Source of the DNA: an uncultured Lachnospiraceae bacterium
GTDB taxonomy: Bacteria > Bacillota > Clostridia > Lachnospirales > Lachnospiraceae
DNA length: 64,000 nt
Direction of reading: 5' to 3'
Assembly (NCBI GenBank): GCA_910585465.1
Contig: CAJUEW010000016.1
Coordinates: 1 to 64,000, forward strand
The notes under the pieces are model-generated. The model was not told where the DNA came from, ran no database searches, and saw only the letters and a list, made by a program, of their open reading frames with translations. Below, piece by piece: positions 1-8,658 of the stretch. Within the stretch, counting starts at the first letter, position 1; every line of letters starts with the position of its first letter. Made by a program: the position numbers and the translations under genes.

Positions 1-49
1 CAGAGGACTGAAAATCCTCGTGTCACTGGTTCGATTCCGGTTCTGGGCA
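1..49 (+). tRNA. tRNA-Phe (GAA), 3' part only
   Basis: The window opens inside a tRNA. The anticodon arm has a GAGGA/TCCTC stem around a CTGAAAA loop, giving anticodon GAA (Phe). A T arm with TTCGATT loop and the 3' acceptor strand TCTGGGC plus discriminator A follow. The D arm and 5' acceptor strand lie upstream of the window. CCA is not encoded. Confidence 0.9.
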
Positions 50-85
50 TTTTGTGTATGTATGGAATATATGTATACAGAGAAT

Positions 86-158
86 GGGATATTAGCTCAG
101 TTGGTAGAGCACTTGACTTTTAATCAAGTTGTCCGGGGTTCGAATCCCCGATGTCTCA
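86..158 (+). tRNA. tRNA-Lys (TTT)
   Basis: A complete 73-nt cloverleaf. The acceptor strands GGGATAT and ATGTCTC pair (two G-T wobbles), the anticodon stem CTTGA/TCAAG encloses a CTTTTAA loop with anticodon TTT, and the T arm has the TTCGAAT loop. Discriminator A at 158; CCA not encoded. It follows tRNA-Phe by 36 bp and is probably co-transcribed with it. Confidence 0.96.
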
Positions 159-166
159 TGAAGGGG

Positions 167-200
167 AAGAAAGCATTGACATTACAATGCTTTCTTTTTT
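167..200 (+). terminator. Rho-independent terminator of the tRNA operon
   Basis: A 12-bp perfect stem (167-178 with 185-196) around a 6-nt loop ACATTA, running into a T-rich tract to about 200. It ends the tRNA-Phe/tRNA-Lys transcript. Confidence 0.88.
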
Positions 201-251
201 CTTATTTATCTAATAAAAATGATACTTTTAAATGACCAAGTGTATTGAAAG

Positions 252-280
252 ATGACAAATATATAAAAATGGAGTAAAAT
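252..280 (+). promoter_or_regulatory. Sigma-A-type promoter for the cytidylate kinase-like gene
   Basis: ATGACA at 252-257, a 17-bp spacer and TAAAAT at 275-280, upstream of the strong RBS (AAAGGAGG) of the gene at 313. Read by eye; no start site is known. Confidence 0.55.
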
Positions 281-312
281 AGAAATATCTTTTAATCAAA
301 GGAGGAATTCAT

Positions 313-924
313 ATGAGAAAAAGAATTATAACTATCAGCAGACAGTGCGGAAGCGGCGGAAGATACATTGGACAGAGACTTGCAAAAGAACTTGGGATTC
401 CATGTTATGATGAAAAACTGATAGATATGGTGGCAAAAGAAAGTGGATTCGCTCTTGATTTTGTGGAGGAAAAAGGAGAGCGTATTACAGGAAGTCTTCT
501 TTTTAACATTGCCAGCAGCCTCACCTATGCCACCAATGTATTGTCCGGAAATGGAATGTCTCTTCAGGACGAGCTTTATTTTATACAAAACCGCATTATT
601 AAAGATCTTGCAGAAAAAGAGCCATGTGTAATTGTCGGAAGATGTGCAGATTATGTACTCCGAGAGCGGAAAGATTGTATCCATGTATTTATCCGTGCGG
701 ACGAGAAGAGTAAACTGGAGCGTGCAGTTAAATATTATGATATGTCAGAAAAAGACGCGCCTTCTATTCTTAAGAAAAAAGATAAAGCCCGTTATAACCA
801 CTACAAATACTATACGGATCAGGAATGGGGAATGGCTGATAATTATGATATTTGCCTGAACAGCGGTCTCCTTGGAATTGATGGATGTGTAAATGTAATA
901 AAATATGTATTGGAGCAGGAATAG
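313..924 (+). CDS. Cytidylate kinase-like family protein
   Basis: A 203-residue cytosolic P-loop kinase of the cytidylate kinase-like family, which is common in Clostridia and distinct from housekeeping Cmk. The N-terminus ITISRQCGSGGRYIGQRLA (about residues 6-24) holds the nucleotide-binding loop, and CVIVGRCADYVL near residue 105 is the second conserved core strand. Members presumably phosphorylate a nucleotide, but the substrate is not established and cannot be read here. An excellent AAAGGAGG site precedes ATG 313. The gene looks monocistronic: it has its own promoter, and another promoter separates it from the next gene. Confidence 0.85.
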   Translation: MRKRIITISRQCGSGGRYIGQRLAKELGIPCYDEKLIDMVAKESGFALDFVEEKGERITGSLLFNIASSLTYATNVLSGNGMSLQDELYFIQNRIIKDLAEKEPCVIVGRCADYVLRERKDCIHVFIRADEKSKLERAVKYYDMSEKDAPSILKKKDKARYNHYKYYTDQEWGMADNYDICLNSGLLGIDGCVNVIKYVLEQE

Positions 925-945
925 AGTACAATTTTCGGGATATGA

Positions 946-975
946 TTTACAAAACGATAGTATTTGGTATATAAT
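946..975 (+). promoter_or_regulatory. Sigma-A-type promoter of the glycan cassette
   Basis: TTTACA at 946-951, an 18-bp spacer and a consensus TATAAT at 970-975, 33 bp before the ATG at 1009. It likely drives the long co-directional run that starts with the GT-C protein. Confidence 0.65.
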
Positions 976-1008
976 CCATGGTGAATTTATATTTAGGTAG
1001 AAAGCTGG

Positions 1009-2688
1009 ATGATGGAAAATAAAAAACTGTTAAAAAAGGAATCACAGATATTTTTTGGAGGGATGTTTTTCTTATTTGCCGTATTTATGTGGAGACAGTT
1101 TTACGGTTTTAATAAAAATGATGAAATTTTTTATATCAGTACAGTTTATCGTTTCTTCCAGGGGGATGCGATGCTGGTGGATGAGTGGAATAATGTCCAA
1201 TTGTTTGCTTTTATCACATATCCTCTTTATTGTGTGATCCGATTGTTTCATAATTCCAATGAGGGAATTGTTCTTATATTCCGGATTGCTTATCTTATAT
1301 TTCAAGCGGCTGCCGCATCCTACTGTTATTGGCGGCTGAAACGCTTTGGATGGATCAGAATCCTGCCTGCATTTTTTTATTTTTTGACAACGCCCTATAA
1401 TATCAATAGTCTGTCTTATAATACTCTTGCTTTGGGGTTTGTTCTTCTAACTCTTGTAACGTTGTCAGGATTGGATCATCTTAAGGTCATGGACAGTATT
1501 CTGTGCGGTATTTTTACGGCAGGGGCAGTGCTGGCAAATCCATATGCGGTAATTTTATTTATTATATATGGATTCATATGTGCCGGTATAAGCTTTTACA
1601 ATTATAAAAAAAGGAGAGCTTTGATCCCAGCTTTATCCTTTCAGCATTATTTATGGATGGGGCTGGGAGCCTTTTTGATATTTGTTTTATTTGTCCTGTT
1701 TGTGTTTTCCAGGGGAAGTCTTAAAGAAATACTGGATGGATTCAGCTACATTGTCATGGATTCAGAAAGACAGAAATCATTCTGGGAGAAGTTTGCCAAA
1801 TATTTTATCCGTATTCACAGATATTACCGGGTGCTGGTATATATAACCGGTATTTTAATTGTATTATGGTTTGCAGATAAAAATAAAAAAATATCTTCTT
1901 CCGTATATCTGGCTGCGGAAATTTTTACTGCGGTTCCTTATATTATTTATTACGGATTTTTCTGGGATATGGTAGGCATCAATTATATGTTGGTTCCTTT
2001 GGCATTCCCGGGAATAATTTCCTATATGGTATCGGAAGAGAAGGATAAAAGACTGTTTTTCGGATGGTATGTACCTGGGCTTTTTTATACGCTTCTGGCG
2101 CATTTTGCCACTAATACAGGTATTTTAACAGTATCAGCATCTTATATGCTTGTATCTGCCGCATCTATTCTTTTGATATGGAAAGCAATAGAGGAACAGG
2201 GAAAGACGGCGGGATTTCGTTTTCTTGCCTGTATACTTCTGACAGTTCAGCTTGTTGCCTGTGTATATCAGAGAATTGTTTATGTATGGGGAGACGCATC
2301 TCTTCCGCATCTGACCTATAGACTGAGAGAAGGACCTCTGAAAGGAATTTATACATCGGAGGAAAATGATAGTCTTTATAAGGATGTGCTTCAGGATATG
2401 AAGGAGCTTTGTTTTACATCTAAGGACAGACTTTTTGTTGTTGGTATTGCTCCATGGATGTATTTGAATACAGAAGCAGAGTGTGCGGCGTATTCTACCT
2501 GGGAGACATTGGAGACAGATCCTTTGATAAGAATTTATTATGAAATCCATCCGGAAAAGCTTCCCACAGTAATTTATTGTTATGGGTATAAAGAAGAGAT
2601 TCTGGAAACAGAATTTGCATACGAATTTATTAATATGGGCTATCAGCCTGTTTCCATGCGGCGCGGAATTGTGCTTACGCATCGATAG
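1009..2688 (+). CDS. Polytopic membrane protein, probable GT-C glycosyltransferase (ArnT/PMT-like)
   Basis: 559 residues with about ten hydrophobic segments. After the first membrane segment comes an extracytoplasmic loop with a DE pair (NKNDEIFY, about residues 36-43) and a second acidic pair (VDEWNN, about 57-62). This first-loop acidic arrangement is typical of GT-C enzymes that use polyprenyl-phosphate sugar donors, such as ArnT and protein O-mannosyltransferases. A soluble C-terminal part (about 440-559) follows. ATG codons occur at 1009 and 1012. It heads a cassette with an aminotransferase, an ATP-grasp ligase, an ArnC-like transferase and two SMR-like proteins, which supports a role as final sugar transferase at the outer face. 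Acceptor and sugar are unknown; overall family similarity is weak by eye. Confidence 0.6.
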   Translation: MMENKKLLKKESQIFFGGMFFLFAVFMWRQFYGFNKNDEIFYISTVYRFFQGDAMLVDEWNNVQLFAFITYPLYCVIRLFHNSNEGIVLIFRIAYLIFQAAAASYCYWRLKRFGWIRILPAFFYFLTTPYNINSLSYNTLALGFVLLTLVTLSGLDHLKVMDSILCGIFTAGAVLANPYAVILFIIYGFICAGISFYNYKKRRALIPALSFQHYLWMGLGAFLIFVLFVLFVFSRGSLKEILDGFSYIVMDSERQKSFWEKFAKYFIRIHRYYRVLVYITGILIVLWFADKNKKISSSVYLAAEIFTAVPYIIYYGFFWDMVGINYMLVPLAFPGIISYMVSEEKDKRLFFGWYVPGLFYTLLAHFATNTGILTVSASYMLVSAASILLIWKAIEEQGKTAGFRFLACILLTVQLVACVYQRIVYVWGDASLPHLTYRLREGPLKGIYTSEENDSLYKDVLQDMKELCFTSKDRLFVVGIAPWMYLNTEAECAAYSTWETLETDPLIRIYYEIHPEKLPTVIYCYGYKEEILETEFAYEFINMGYQPVSMRRGIVLTHR

Positions 2689-2702
2689 AAAAGAGGATAA
2701 AG

Positions 2703-3833
2703 ATGATTGATTTTAATGTACCCCCATATGTGGGAACAGAGATGAAATATGTAGAGGAGGCTGTGGCTAAGAATCATAAGATTTGTGGAGACGGTCCTTT
2801 TACACATCAATGCAATGAATGGCTGGAAAAGAAGACAGGCACTGCGAAGGCGCTTCTGACCACCTCCTGTACTCATGCGACGGAGCTGGCGGCTCTTCTG
2901 TCAGATATTAAAGAAGGAGATGAGATTATCATGCCTTCTTATACCTTTGTATCTACTGCTGATGCTTTTGTACTCCGGGGTGCAATCCCGGTATTTGTGG
3001 ATATCAGACCGGATACAATGAACATAGATGAGGCAAAAATCGAGGCTGCCATTACAGAAAAGACAAAAGTAATTGTTCCGGTACACTATGCCGGTGTTTC
3101 CTGCGAGATGGATCAAATTATGGAGCTGGCAGAACGTTACCATCTTGTGGTAATTGAAGATGCTGCTCAGGGAGTTATGAGTACTTATAAGGGAAAGGCT
3201 CTTGGAACTATTGGTGATTTTGGATGCTTTTCTTTTCATGAGACAAAGAACTACAGTATGGGAGAGGGAGGCGCGCTTTTGATCCGCGATGCCTCTAATG
3301 TGGAACAGGCAGAGATTATTCGTGAAAAAGGAACTAACCGCGCAAAATTTTTCCGCGGCCAGATCGATAAATACACATGGGTGGATGCAGGCTCATCCTA
3401 TCTGCCGGGGGATATAAATGCCGCTTATCTGATGGCACAGTTGGATAAGGCAGACGAGATATTTGAGGATCGTATGAGAAGCTGGAATCTATACTATGAG
3501 CTTTTAAAGCCTCTGGAGGATAAGGGAAAGATTAAGCTTCCGACCATTCCGGCCGGCTGCGGGCATAATGCGCATATGTTCTATATTAAGGCAAAAGATT
3601 TGGAGGAGAGGACAGCATTGATTCATTTCCTGAAAGAGAACGAAATTCAGGCCGTTTTCCATTATATACCTCTTCACAGCGCTCCTGCAGGAATGCGTTT
3701 CGGGAGATTCCATGGGGAGGATGTCTATACGACAAAAGAGAGTGAGCGTCTTACAAGACTTCCGTTGTTTTATGGACTGAAGGAAGAACAGGTTCGTTAT
3801 ATTTCAGAAAAGGTTACAGAGTTTTATCGATAA
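2703..3833 (+). CDS. DegT/DnrJ/EryC1/StrS aminotransferase (WecE/RffA-like)
   Basis: 376 residues, a full-length PLP-dependent sugar aminotransferase. Characteristic segments: LLTTSCTHATELAALL (51-66), PSYTFVSTADAFVLRG (78-93), VIEDAAQG with cofactor-binding Asp153, and SFHETKNYSMGEGG with probable Schiff-base Lys182. The pattern most resembles WecE/RffA, which converts dTDP-4-keto-6-deoxyglucose to dTDP-4-amino-4,6-dideoxygalactose using glutamate. That substrate is an inference. RBS GAGGATAAAG. It starts 14 bp after the membrane transferase and is followed 18 bp later by an ATP-grasp gene, so the product amine may be acylated next. Confidence 0.88.
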   Translation: MIDFNVPPYVGTEMKYVEEAVAKNHKICGDGPFTHQCNEWLEKKTGTAKALLTTSCTHATELAALLSDIKEGDEIIMPSYTFVSTADAFVLRGAIPVFVDIRPDTMNIDEAKIEAAITEKTKVIVPVHYAGVSCEMDQIMELAERYHLVVIEDAAQGVMSTYKGKALGTIGDFGCFSFHETKNYSMGEGGALLIRDASNVEQAEIIREKGTNRAKFFRGQIDKYTWVDAGSSYLPGDINAAYLMAQLDKADEIFEDRMRSWNLYYELLKPLEDKGKIKLPTIPAGCGHNAHMFYIKAKDLEERTALIHFLKENEIQAVFHYIPLHSAPAGMRFGRFHGEDVYTTKESERLTRLPLFYGLKEEQVRYISEKVTEFYR

Positions 3834-3851
3834 GGAAGTGGAAGGGACATT

Positions 3852-4967
3852 ATGAAGAAAATCGTCATTATTGGAGCAAACGATTTTCAGAATCAGTTGA
3901 TTCTGAAGGCAAAGAAGATGGGATTTGAAACACATGTATTCGCATGGAAGGATGGTTCTGTGGGAGAACGAACGGCGGACTATTTTTATCCCATCAGCAT
4001 TGTGGAAACAGAAGAGATTCTGGAAAAATGCAGAGAGATTCAGCCAGATGCAGTTGCCACGATTGCTTCCGATTTGGCGAATATTACAGTAAGTAAGGTA
4101 GCAGAGGGGCTGGGACTTCCATGCAACAGCGCTGAATGCATCAGAATATCAACGAATAAATATGCTATGCGCGAGGCTTTTACAAAAGCAGGAATTGCAA
4201 CGCCAAAGTTTTATTGTGTGGATTGTCTGGAGCCTTATCTGTTTGGAATGCGTCTTCCGCTTATCGTAAAGCCTACCGATCGTTCCGGAAGCAGGGCAAT
4301 TACAAAGATTACGGATTTTATAGATTTGGAAGCTGCAATTCATGAGGCGGTAAGGCAGTCCTTTGAAAAAAAAGCTATTGTGGAAGAATATATTGAAGGT
4401 GATGAGTACAGTTATGAATGTATTTCTTATCATGGAAAGCATACAAATCTGGCGGTAACGAAGAAGTTTACGACAGGCGCGCCGCATTTTATTGAGTCCG
4501 GACACAGACAGCCCTGTGGTTTATCGGAAGAAATACTTGAAAGGGTGCACTATGTAATGAAAAGAGCGATGGATGCTCTGAAAATTACGGACGGTGCTTC
4601 TCATGGAGAATTTAAAATCACGCCCAATGGAAAGGTGCGTATTATTGAGATAGGTTCCCGTATGGGAGGAGACTGCATTGGCTCTGATCTGGTTCCACTG
4701 TCTACAGGTTATGATTTTATGGAAATGGTGATTGATGTGGCATGCGGAAAAGAGCCCGTCATTGTGCGGAAGCAGGAGCCGCAGACTGCAGAAATCCGGT
4801 TTTTATTTACCATGGAGGATGTGGAAAAAATGCATGCCTATGAAACGGCGCATCCGGAAGAAATATATCGGATCAGTGAGCTAGATCTGTCTAATCTGGG
4901 GCATGTATCAGACAGTTCAAGCAGGCTTGGATATTATATCATAAAAAAGTCAGGAAAGAGGAAATAG
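3852..4967 (+). CDS. ATP-grasp domain protein (carboxylate-amine ligase type)
   Basis: 371 residues. An N-terminal Rossmann-like lobe (IVIIGANDFQNQLI, residues 4-17) precedes an ATP-grasp core: LIVKPTDRSGSRAI (about 137-150), IVEEYIEGDEYSYEC (about 176-190) and the metal-binding strand IIEIGSRMGGDCIG (about 263-276). ATP-grasp enzymes join a carboxylate to an amine or thiol through an acyl-phosphate. Next to a sugar 4-aminotransferase and before an ArnC-like transferase, the simplest reading is N-acylation (an amino acid or other carboxylate) of the new amino sugar; that is inference. It ends exactly where the glycosyltransferase starts. Confidence 0.85.
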   Translation: MKKIVIIGANDFQNQLILKAKKMGFETHVFAWKDGSVGERTADYFYPISIVETEEILEKCREIQPDAVATIASDLANITVSKVAEGLGLPCNSAECIRISTNKYAMREAFTKAGIATPKFYCVDCLEPYLFGMRLPLIVKPTDRSGSRAITKITDFIDLEAAIHEAVRQSFEKKAIVEEYIEGDEYSYECISYHGKHTNLAVTKKFTTGAPHFIESGHRQPCGLSEEILERVHYVMKRAMDALKITDGASHGEFKITPNGKVRIIEIGSRMGGDCIGSDLVPLSTGYDFMEMVIDVACGKEPVIVRKQEPQTAEIRFLFTMEDVEKMHAYETAHPEEIYRISELDLSNLGHVSDSSSRLGYYIIKKSGKRK

Positions 4968-5912
4968 ATGCTTTATTCAATAATTATTCCCTGCTATAAA
5001 TCTGGCCAGACGATTGAGCATGTGGTGGATATGACCAGAGAGGAGATGGTAAGGCTGGGGCGCGGTAATCTGGAGTTTGTTCTGGTGAATGACTGTTCTC
5101 CGGACGAAGGAAGAACAATCTCAGTGCTTCGGAGGATGGCAGAAAACCATGCAGATGTAAAGGTGATCGATCTGGCGGCAAATTCCGGACAGCATAATGC
5201 GCTGATGGCGGCGCTCCGCCATGCAGAAGGAGATATTATCATCGGTATGGATGATGACGGACAGACTCATCCGTCTCAGCTGGGCAAGCTATTCTCAGCT
5301 TTGGATGAAGGATATGATTTGGTATATGGTTATTATCCGGATAAAAAGCATAGCTGGTTTCGGAATATAGGAAGCAAGTTTAATGATTTTACTGTAAATT
5401 CTATGATAAAGAAACCAAAGGATGTGCGTACTTCCAGTTATTTTCTGGTAAGAAAATTTATCAGGGACTATTCCATTCAATACGAAGGCTCCTATACTTA
5501 TCTTCTGGGATTATTTATGCGCTGTACACAAAATATTACAAGTGTGCCGATTCAGCATTTTGAGCGGGAGGCAGGCGAGTCCGGTTACACCCTGAAGCAG
5601 CTTATCCGGCTTTGGTCAAGTATTATCGGATTTTCTGTGATTCCTCTTCGTGCCGCATCAGTTGCGGGATTTTTCTTTGCAGGAGTCGGTATTTTGGCGG
5701 CAATAGCAGTGATTATTATGAAATTTGTGATACCGGATATGTCTATGGGCTGGCCGTCGCTGATGTGTGCTGTTTCGTTCTTTTTTGGATTAAACTTTAT
5801 GTTTCTGGGAATGATTGGAGAGTACCTGGGGAGAATGTTCCTGGGAATGAATAAGGAACCACAATATGTAATTAAAGCAACCTATAATATAGAAAAAGAG
5901 GAACTGAAGTGA
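4968..5912 (+). CDS. Glycosyltransferase family 2, ArnC/DPM-like, with C-terminal membrane anchor
   Basis: 314 residues. A GT-A fold starts with SIIIPCYKSG (4-13), LVNDCSPDEG (39-48), the ANSGQHNALMAAL segment (71-83) and the metal-binding GMDDDGQ with Asp95-97. Two transmembrane helices occupy about 224-250 and 256-285. This layout is that of ArnC/dolichol-phosphate mannose synthase-type enzymes, which put a sugar on undecaprenyl phosphate at the inner face. Start ATG directly follows the ATP-grasp stop codon. In context it should load the amino sugar made by the preceding genes onto the lipid carrier. Confidence 0.87.
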   Translation: MLYSIIIPCYKSGQTIEHVVDMTREEMVRLGRGNLEFVLVNDCSPDEGRTISVLRRMAENHADVKVIDLAANSGQHNALMAALRHAEGDIIIGMDDDGQTHPSQLGKLFSALDEGYDLVYGYYPDKKHSWFRNIGSKFNDFTVNSMIKKPKDVRTSSYFLVRKFIRDYSIQYEGSYTYLLGLFMRCTQNITSVPIQHFEREAGESGYTLKQLIRLWSSIIGFSVIPLRAASVAGFFFAGVGILAAIAVIIMKFVIPDMSMGWPSLMCAVSFFFGLNFMFLGMIGEYLGRMFLGMNKEPQYVIKATYNIEKEELK

Positions 5913-6268
5913 TGGAACAGAAAAAAAACAACAGGGCAAAAATTTTTGTCTTATTGTCCCTTTCTCTGGTAATCCAAAGCTTAAGCTCTGTATTTATTAA
6001 GTATGCAGGGAAGTTTGAGACTCTTTCCAGAGAATTTATTTTCTTCTATATACTGGCATTAGGGTGTCTTGGGGCATTTGCAATTATGTGGCAGCTTCTT
6101 CTGGAACTGATTCCCCTTACGACAGCATATTTAAGAAAGGGAATATTATATATTCTTATTTTAATCTGGTCTGTGCTTCTTTTTGGGGAGCAGGTCACAT
6201 TGAACAATATTATTGGAAGCATCATTATTATTGCGGGGATCAGTATACATGGAATGGATGAACATTAG
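5912..6268 (+). CDS. Small EamA/SMR-type membrane protein, ArnE-like flippase subunit
   Basis: 118 residues with four hydrophobic segments, the size and topology of one small-multidrug-resistance-like subunit. The last part (LLFGEQVTLNNIIGSIIIIAGISI) has the GE pair and GxxxIxxG-type helix of EamA/SMR proteins. I use ATG 5912, which overlaps the glycosyltransferase stop in TGATG; an in-frame GTG at 5909 is an alternative. A second subunit overlaps its 3' end. Paired SMR-like proteins after an ArnC-like enzyme recall ArnE/ArnF, which move undecaprenyl-phosphate-aminosugar across the membrane. Confidence 0.8.
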   Translation: MEQKKNNRAKIFVLLSLSLVIQSLSSVFIKYAGKFETLSREFIFFYILALGCLGAFAIMWQLLLELIPLTTAYLRKGILYILILIWSVLLFGEQVTLNNIIGSIIIIAGISIHGMDEH

Positions 6269-6593
6269 CTATGTGCTGGCATTTCTGGCGGTATTTGTGG
6301 CATCGGTATCCCAGATTCTTTTAAAACAGTCGGCACAGACGGAGCATAAAAATATAATCTGCAAATTTCTCAACTGGCGGGTTCTTCTGGGCTATGCATT
6401 ATTGTTTGGGACAACAATTATAAATGTTTTTGCTTACAGAGGCGTGGAGCTTAAGGTTACGCCTATGATAGAATCCACAGGAATTATCTGGGTGACTATT
6501 TTGGCAGTTTTTTTGTTAGGAGAAAGACCCACCAAACGGGCAATTCTTTCGATTATTGTAACTATTATCGGCATTATTGTATTTTCATTGTAA
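6249..6593 (+). CDS. Small EamA/SMR-type membrane protein, ArnF-like flippase subunit
   Basis: 114 residues from ATG 6249 (ATG 6258 also possible); four hydrophobic segments. SQILLKQSAQ near the N-terminus and MIESTGIIWVTILAVFLLGE near residues 72-91 are SMR/EamA-type helices with the family's conserved polar and GE residues. It overlaps the first subunit by 20 bp, indicating coupled translation and a likely heterodimer. Last gene of the Arn-like cassette; the decarboxylase-family gene starts 2 bp later. Confidence 0.8.
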   Translation: MEWMNISYVLAFLAVFVASVSQILLKQSAQTEHKNIICKFLNWRVLLGYALLFGTTIINVFAYRGVELKVTPMIESTGIIWVTILAVFLLGERPTKRAILSIIVTIIGIIVFSL

Positions 6594-6595
6594 AT

Positions 6596-8014
6596 ATGAG
6601 TGAATTATATGAAAAGCTGAAAGAATATGCGGATTCTGATTACCTGCCCATGCATATGCCGGGACATAAGCGCCGTCTGGGGGAAATCGGAAATCCGTTT
6701 TTTATTGATATTACAGAGATTTCCGGCTTTGATAATCTTCATCATGCAAAGGGACTTCTTCTGGAGGCTCAGGAAAGGGCGGCAAAGCTTTATCATTCAA
6801 GCGAGACTCATTATCTGGTCAACGGAAGCACAGGGGGAATCCTTTCTGCAGTTTCCGGATGTACGTCTTTTGGAGGAAGCATTTTGCTGGCAAGAAACAG
6901 TCATAAATCAGCCTATCATGCAGCGCTCCTTAGAGGGCTTTCTATCCGCTATCTTTATCCACAGTTCAAAGGAAATATGGGGATAAATGGTGAAATTTTT
7001 CCGGAAGATGTGGACAAGGCTTTAAAAAATGATCCAAATATTCAGGCAGTTATGATTACTTCACCGACTTATGACGGAATTGTTTCAGATGTCCAGGGGA
7101 TTGTGCAGGCAGCGCACAGTCATGGAGTTCCTCTGATTGTGGATGAAGCCCATGGAGCACATTTTCCGTTTTCTGATCATTTTCCCCGGGATTCGGTAAG
7201 CTGCGGGGCGGATGTAGTTATCCACAGTCTGCATAAGACACTTCCCACACTGACACAGACAGCTCTGATCCATCTGAATGGTTCTCTGATAGACAGAAAT
7301 AAGATACGGAAATATCTGACGGTTTATCAGACCAGCAGTCCTTCTTATGTATTGATGGCAAGTCTGGATAATGGCGTGGAATGGATAGCCAGTCATCTGT
7401 ATGCATTTGAAGAGTTCTGTAAGGATCTTCGGATGCTTCGGGACGGTCTTGGAAGGATGAAAAGCCTGAAGCTTTTAGAGCTTCCGGGTATGGATCAGTC
7501 AAAAATCCTGATATCTGTACAGGGGACAGGAATCAGAGGGCATGAGCTGGACAAGATACTTCGCAGGGAATTCCATATTGAGCTGGAGATGGCATGCAGC
7601 TCTTATGTATGTGCAATTACTTCTGTGGGGGATACAAAAGAAGGTTTGAAGCGGCTTCTGGATGCATTTACGGCTGTGGATAAAAGATTAGCAGATAAGC
7701 AGAGCCCGGAGGGAAAAAATATTCAGACAGGACAGATACAGGGCACAGATGAAGTCATTCCAACAGAAAGTATTTGTACGCTTCTGGAGGCAGAGAAAAT
7801 GGAAAAGGAAGAATGTCTGCTGAAGAATGCCTGCGGAAGAATCAGCGGAGATTTCGTTACATTGTATCCGCCTGGAATTCCTATTCTTGCGCCCGGGGAG
7901 AGAATTACGGAAAAGATCGTGGAAAGGCTGTTTCAATATCTGAAAGAAGGGCTGGAGCTTCATGGGATCGAGAAAGCTATGGTACAGGTATTAAAGAGGA
8001 GAACAAATGGGTAA
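6596..8014 (+). CDS. Orn/Lys/Arg decarboxylase-family PLP enzyme
   Basis: 472 residues, fold-type I PLP enzyme of the compact class found in Firmicutes (B. subtilis YaaO/SpeA type). It begins with LPMHMPGHKRR (17-27), has HYLVNGSTGGI (72-82), the PLP-contacting VDEAHGAHF (182-190) and HSLHKTLPTLTQTA with probable Schiff-base Lys214. The C-terminal domain has PPGIPILAPGE. The family decarboxylates lysine, arginine or ornithine; the substrate cannot be read here. In B. subtilis yaaO also lies upstream of a nucleotide kinase, holB and ricT, so the neighbourhood is conserved. Its end overlaps the kinase start by 8 bp. Confidence 0.88.
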   Translation: MSELYEKLKEYADSDYLPMHMPGHKRRLGEIGNPFFIDITEISGFDNLHHAKGLLLEAQERAAKLYHSSETHYLVNGSTGGILSAVSGCTSFGGSILLARNSHKSAYHAALLRGLSIRYLYPQFKGNMGINGEIFPEDVDKALKNDPNIQAVMITSPTYDGIVSDVQGIVQAAHSHGVPLIVDEAHGAHFPFSDHFPRDSVSCGADVVIHSLHKTLPTLTQTALIHLNGSLIDRNKIRKYLTVYQTSSPSYVLMASLDNGVEWIASHLYAFEEFCKDLRMLRDGLGRMKSLKLLELPGMDQSKILISVQGTGIRGHELDKILRREFHIELEMACSSYVCAITSVGDTKEGLKRLLDAFTAVDKRLADKQSPEGKNIQTGQIQGTDEVIPTESICTLLEAEKMEKEECLLKNACGRISGDFVTLYPPGIPILAPGERITEKIVERLFQYLKEGLELHGIEKAMVQVLKRRTNG

Positions 8015-8600
8015 GATATTTTGCCTGATGGGAAAAAGCTCGTCGGGGAAGGATACAATATATAAAAGACTGATGGAAGATCCTGTCCTTGGATTGAAAA
8101 GGATTGTGCCCTATACAACGCGTCCGATCCGGGAAGGAGAACGGGAAGGAATAGAATATCATTTTGTGAATGAGGAAAAGCTGGCTCTTCTTCAGAATGA
8201 GGAAAAAGTGGTGGAGGTCAGGGCATATGATACCATACATGGGGTGTGGAAATATTTCACGGTATGTGACGAACAGATGGATTTGGAGGGGGACTTTTAC
8301 GCGGTGATAGGAACTCTGGAATCCTGGCACCATATGTGCGGATATTTCGGCAGGGATGTAATGGTTCCGGTCTATATTGAGGTGGAGGATGGGCTTCGTC
8401 TGGAGCGGGCACTGTTAAGAGAGAGATGTCAGGATGCACCGAAGTACACAGAGCTATGTAGGAGATTCCTGGCAGACACGGAAGATTTTTCCGAAGAAAA
8501 TCTGAAAAAAGAGGGAATTGCCGTGCGTTTTCAGAATGTGGACTTTGAAAAGTGCTACAATGAGATAAAAATTTTCATTCAAAAAGAAAAGGCAGTATGA
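8007..8600 (+). CDS. Guanylate kinase-family protein
   Basis: 197 residues. A P-loop LMGKSSSGKDT (7-17) and the GMP-binding region YTTRPIREGEREGIEYHFV (33-51) mark the guanylate kinase fold (GMP + ATP to GDP + ADP). The P-loop differs slightly from the usual GPSGVGK, and the protein sits where Bacillus carries tmk, so it may be a paralogue specialised away from the main Gmk; that is inference. It overlaps the decarboxylase gene by 8 bp and is followed 58 bp later by holB. Confidence 0.82.
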   Translation: MGKIFCLMGKSSSGKDTIYKRLMEDPVLGLKRIVPYTTRPIREGEREGIEYHFVNEEKLALLQNEEKVVEVRAYDTIHGVWKYFTVCDEQMDLEGDFYAVIGTLESWHHMCGYFGRDVMVPVYIEVEDGLRLERALLRERCQDAPKYTELCRRFLADTEDFSEENLKKEGIAVRFQNVDFEKCYNEIKIFIQKEKAV

Positions 8601-8658
8601 TATAATATTCGCAGAAGAAATACCGAGGGTGAATGAAATATATGGGGAGGTAAAATAC

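Noticed and set aside
2134..2682. A 182-codon minus-strand frame
   Set aside because: Antisense to the end of the GT-C gene, with no promoter or RBS and no recognisable domain.
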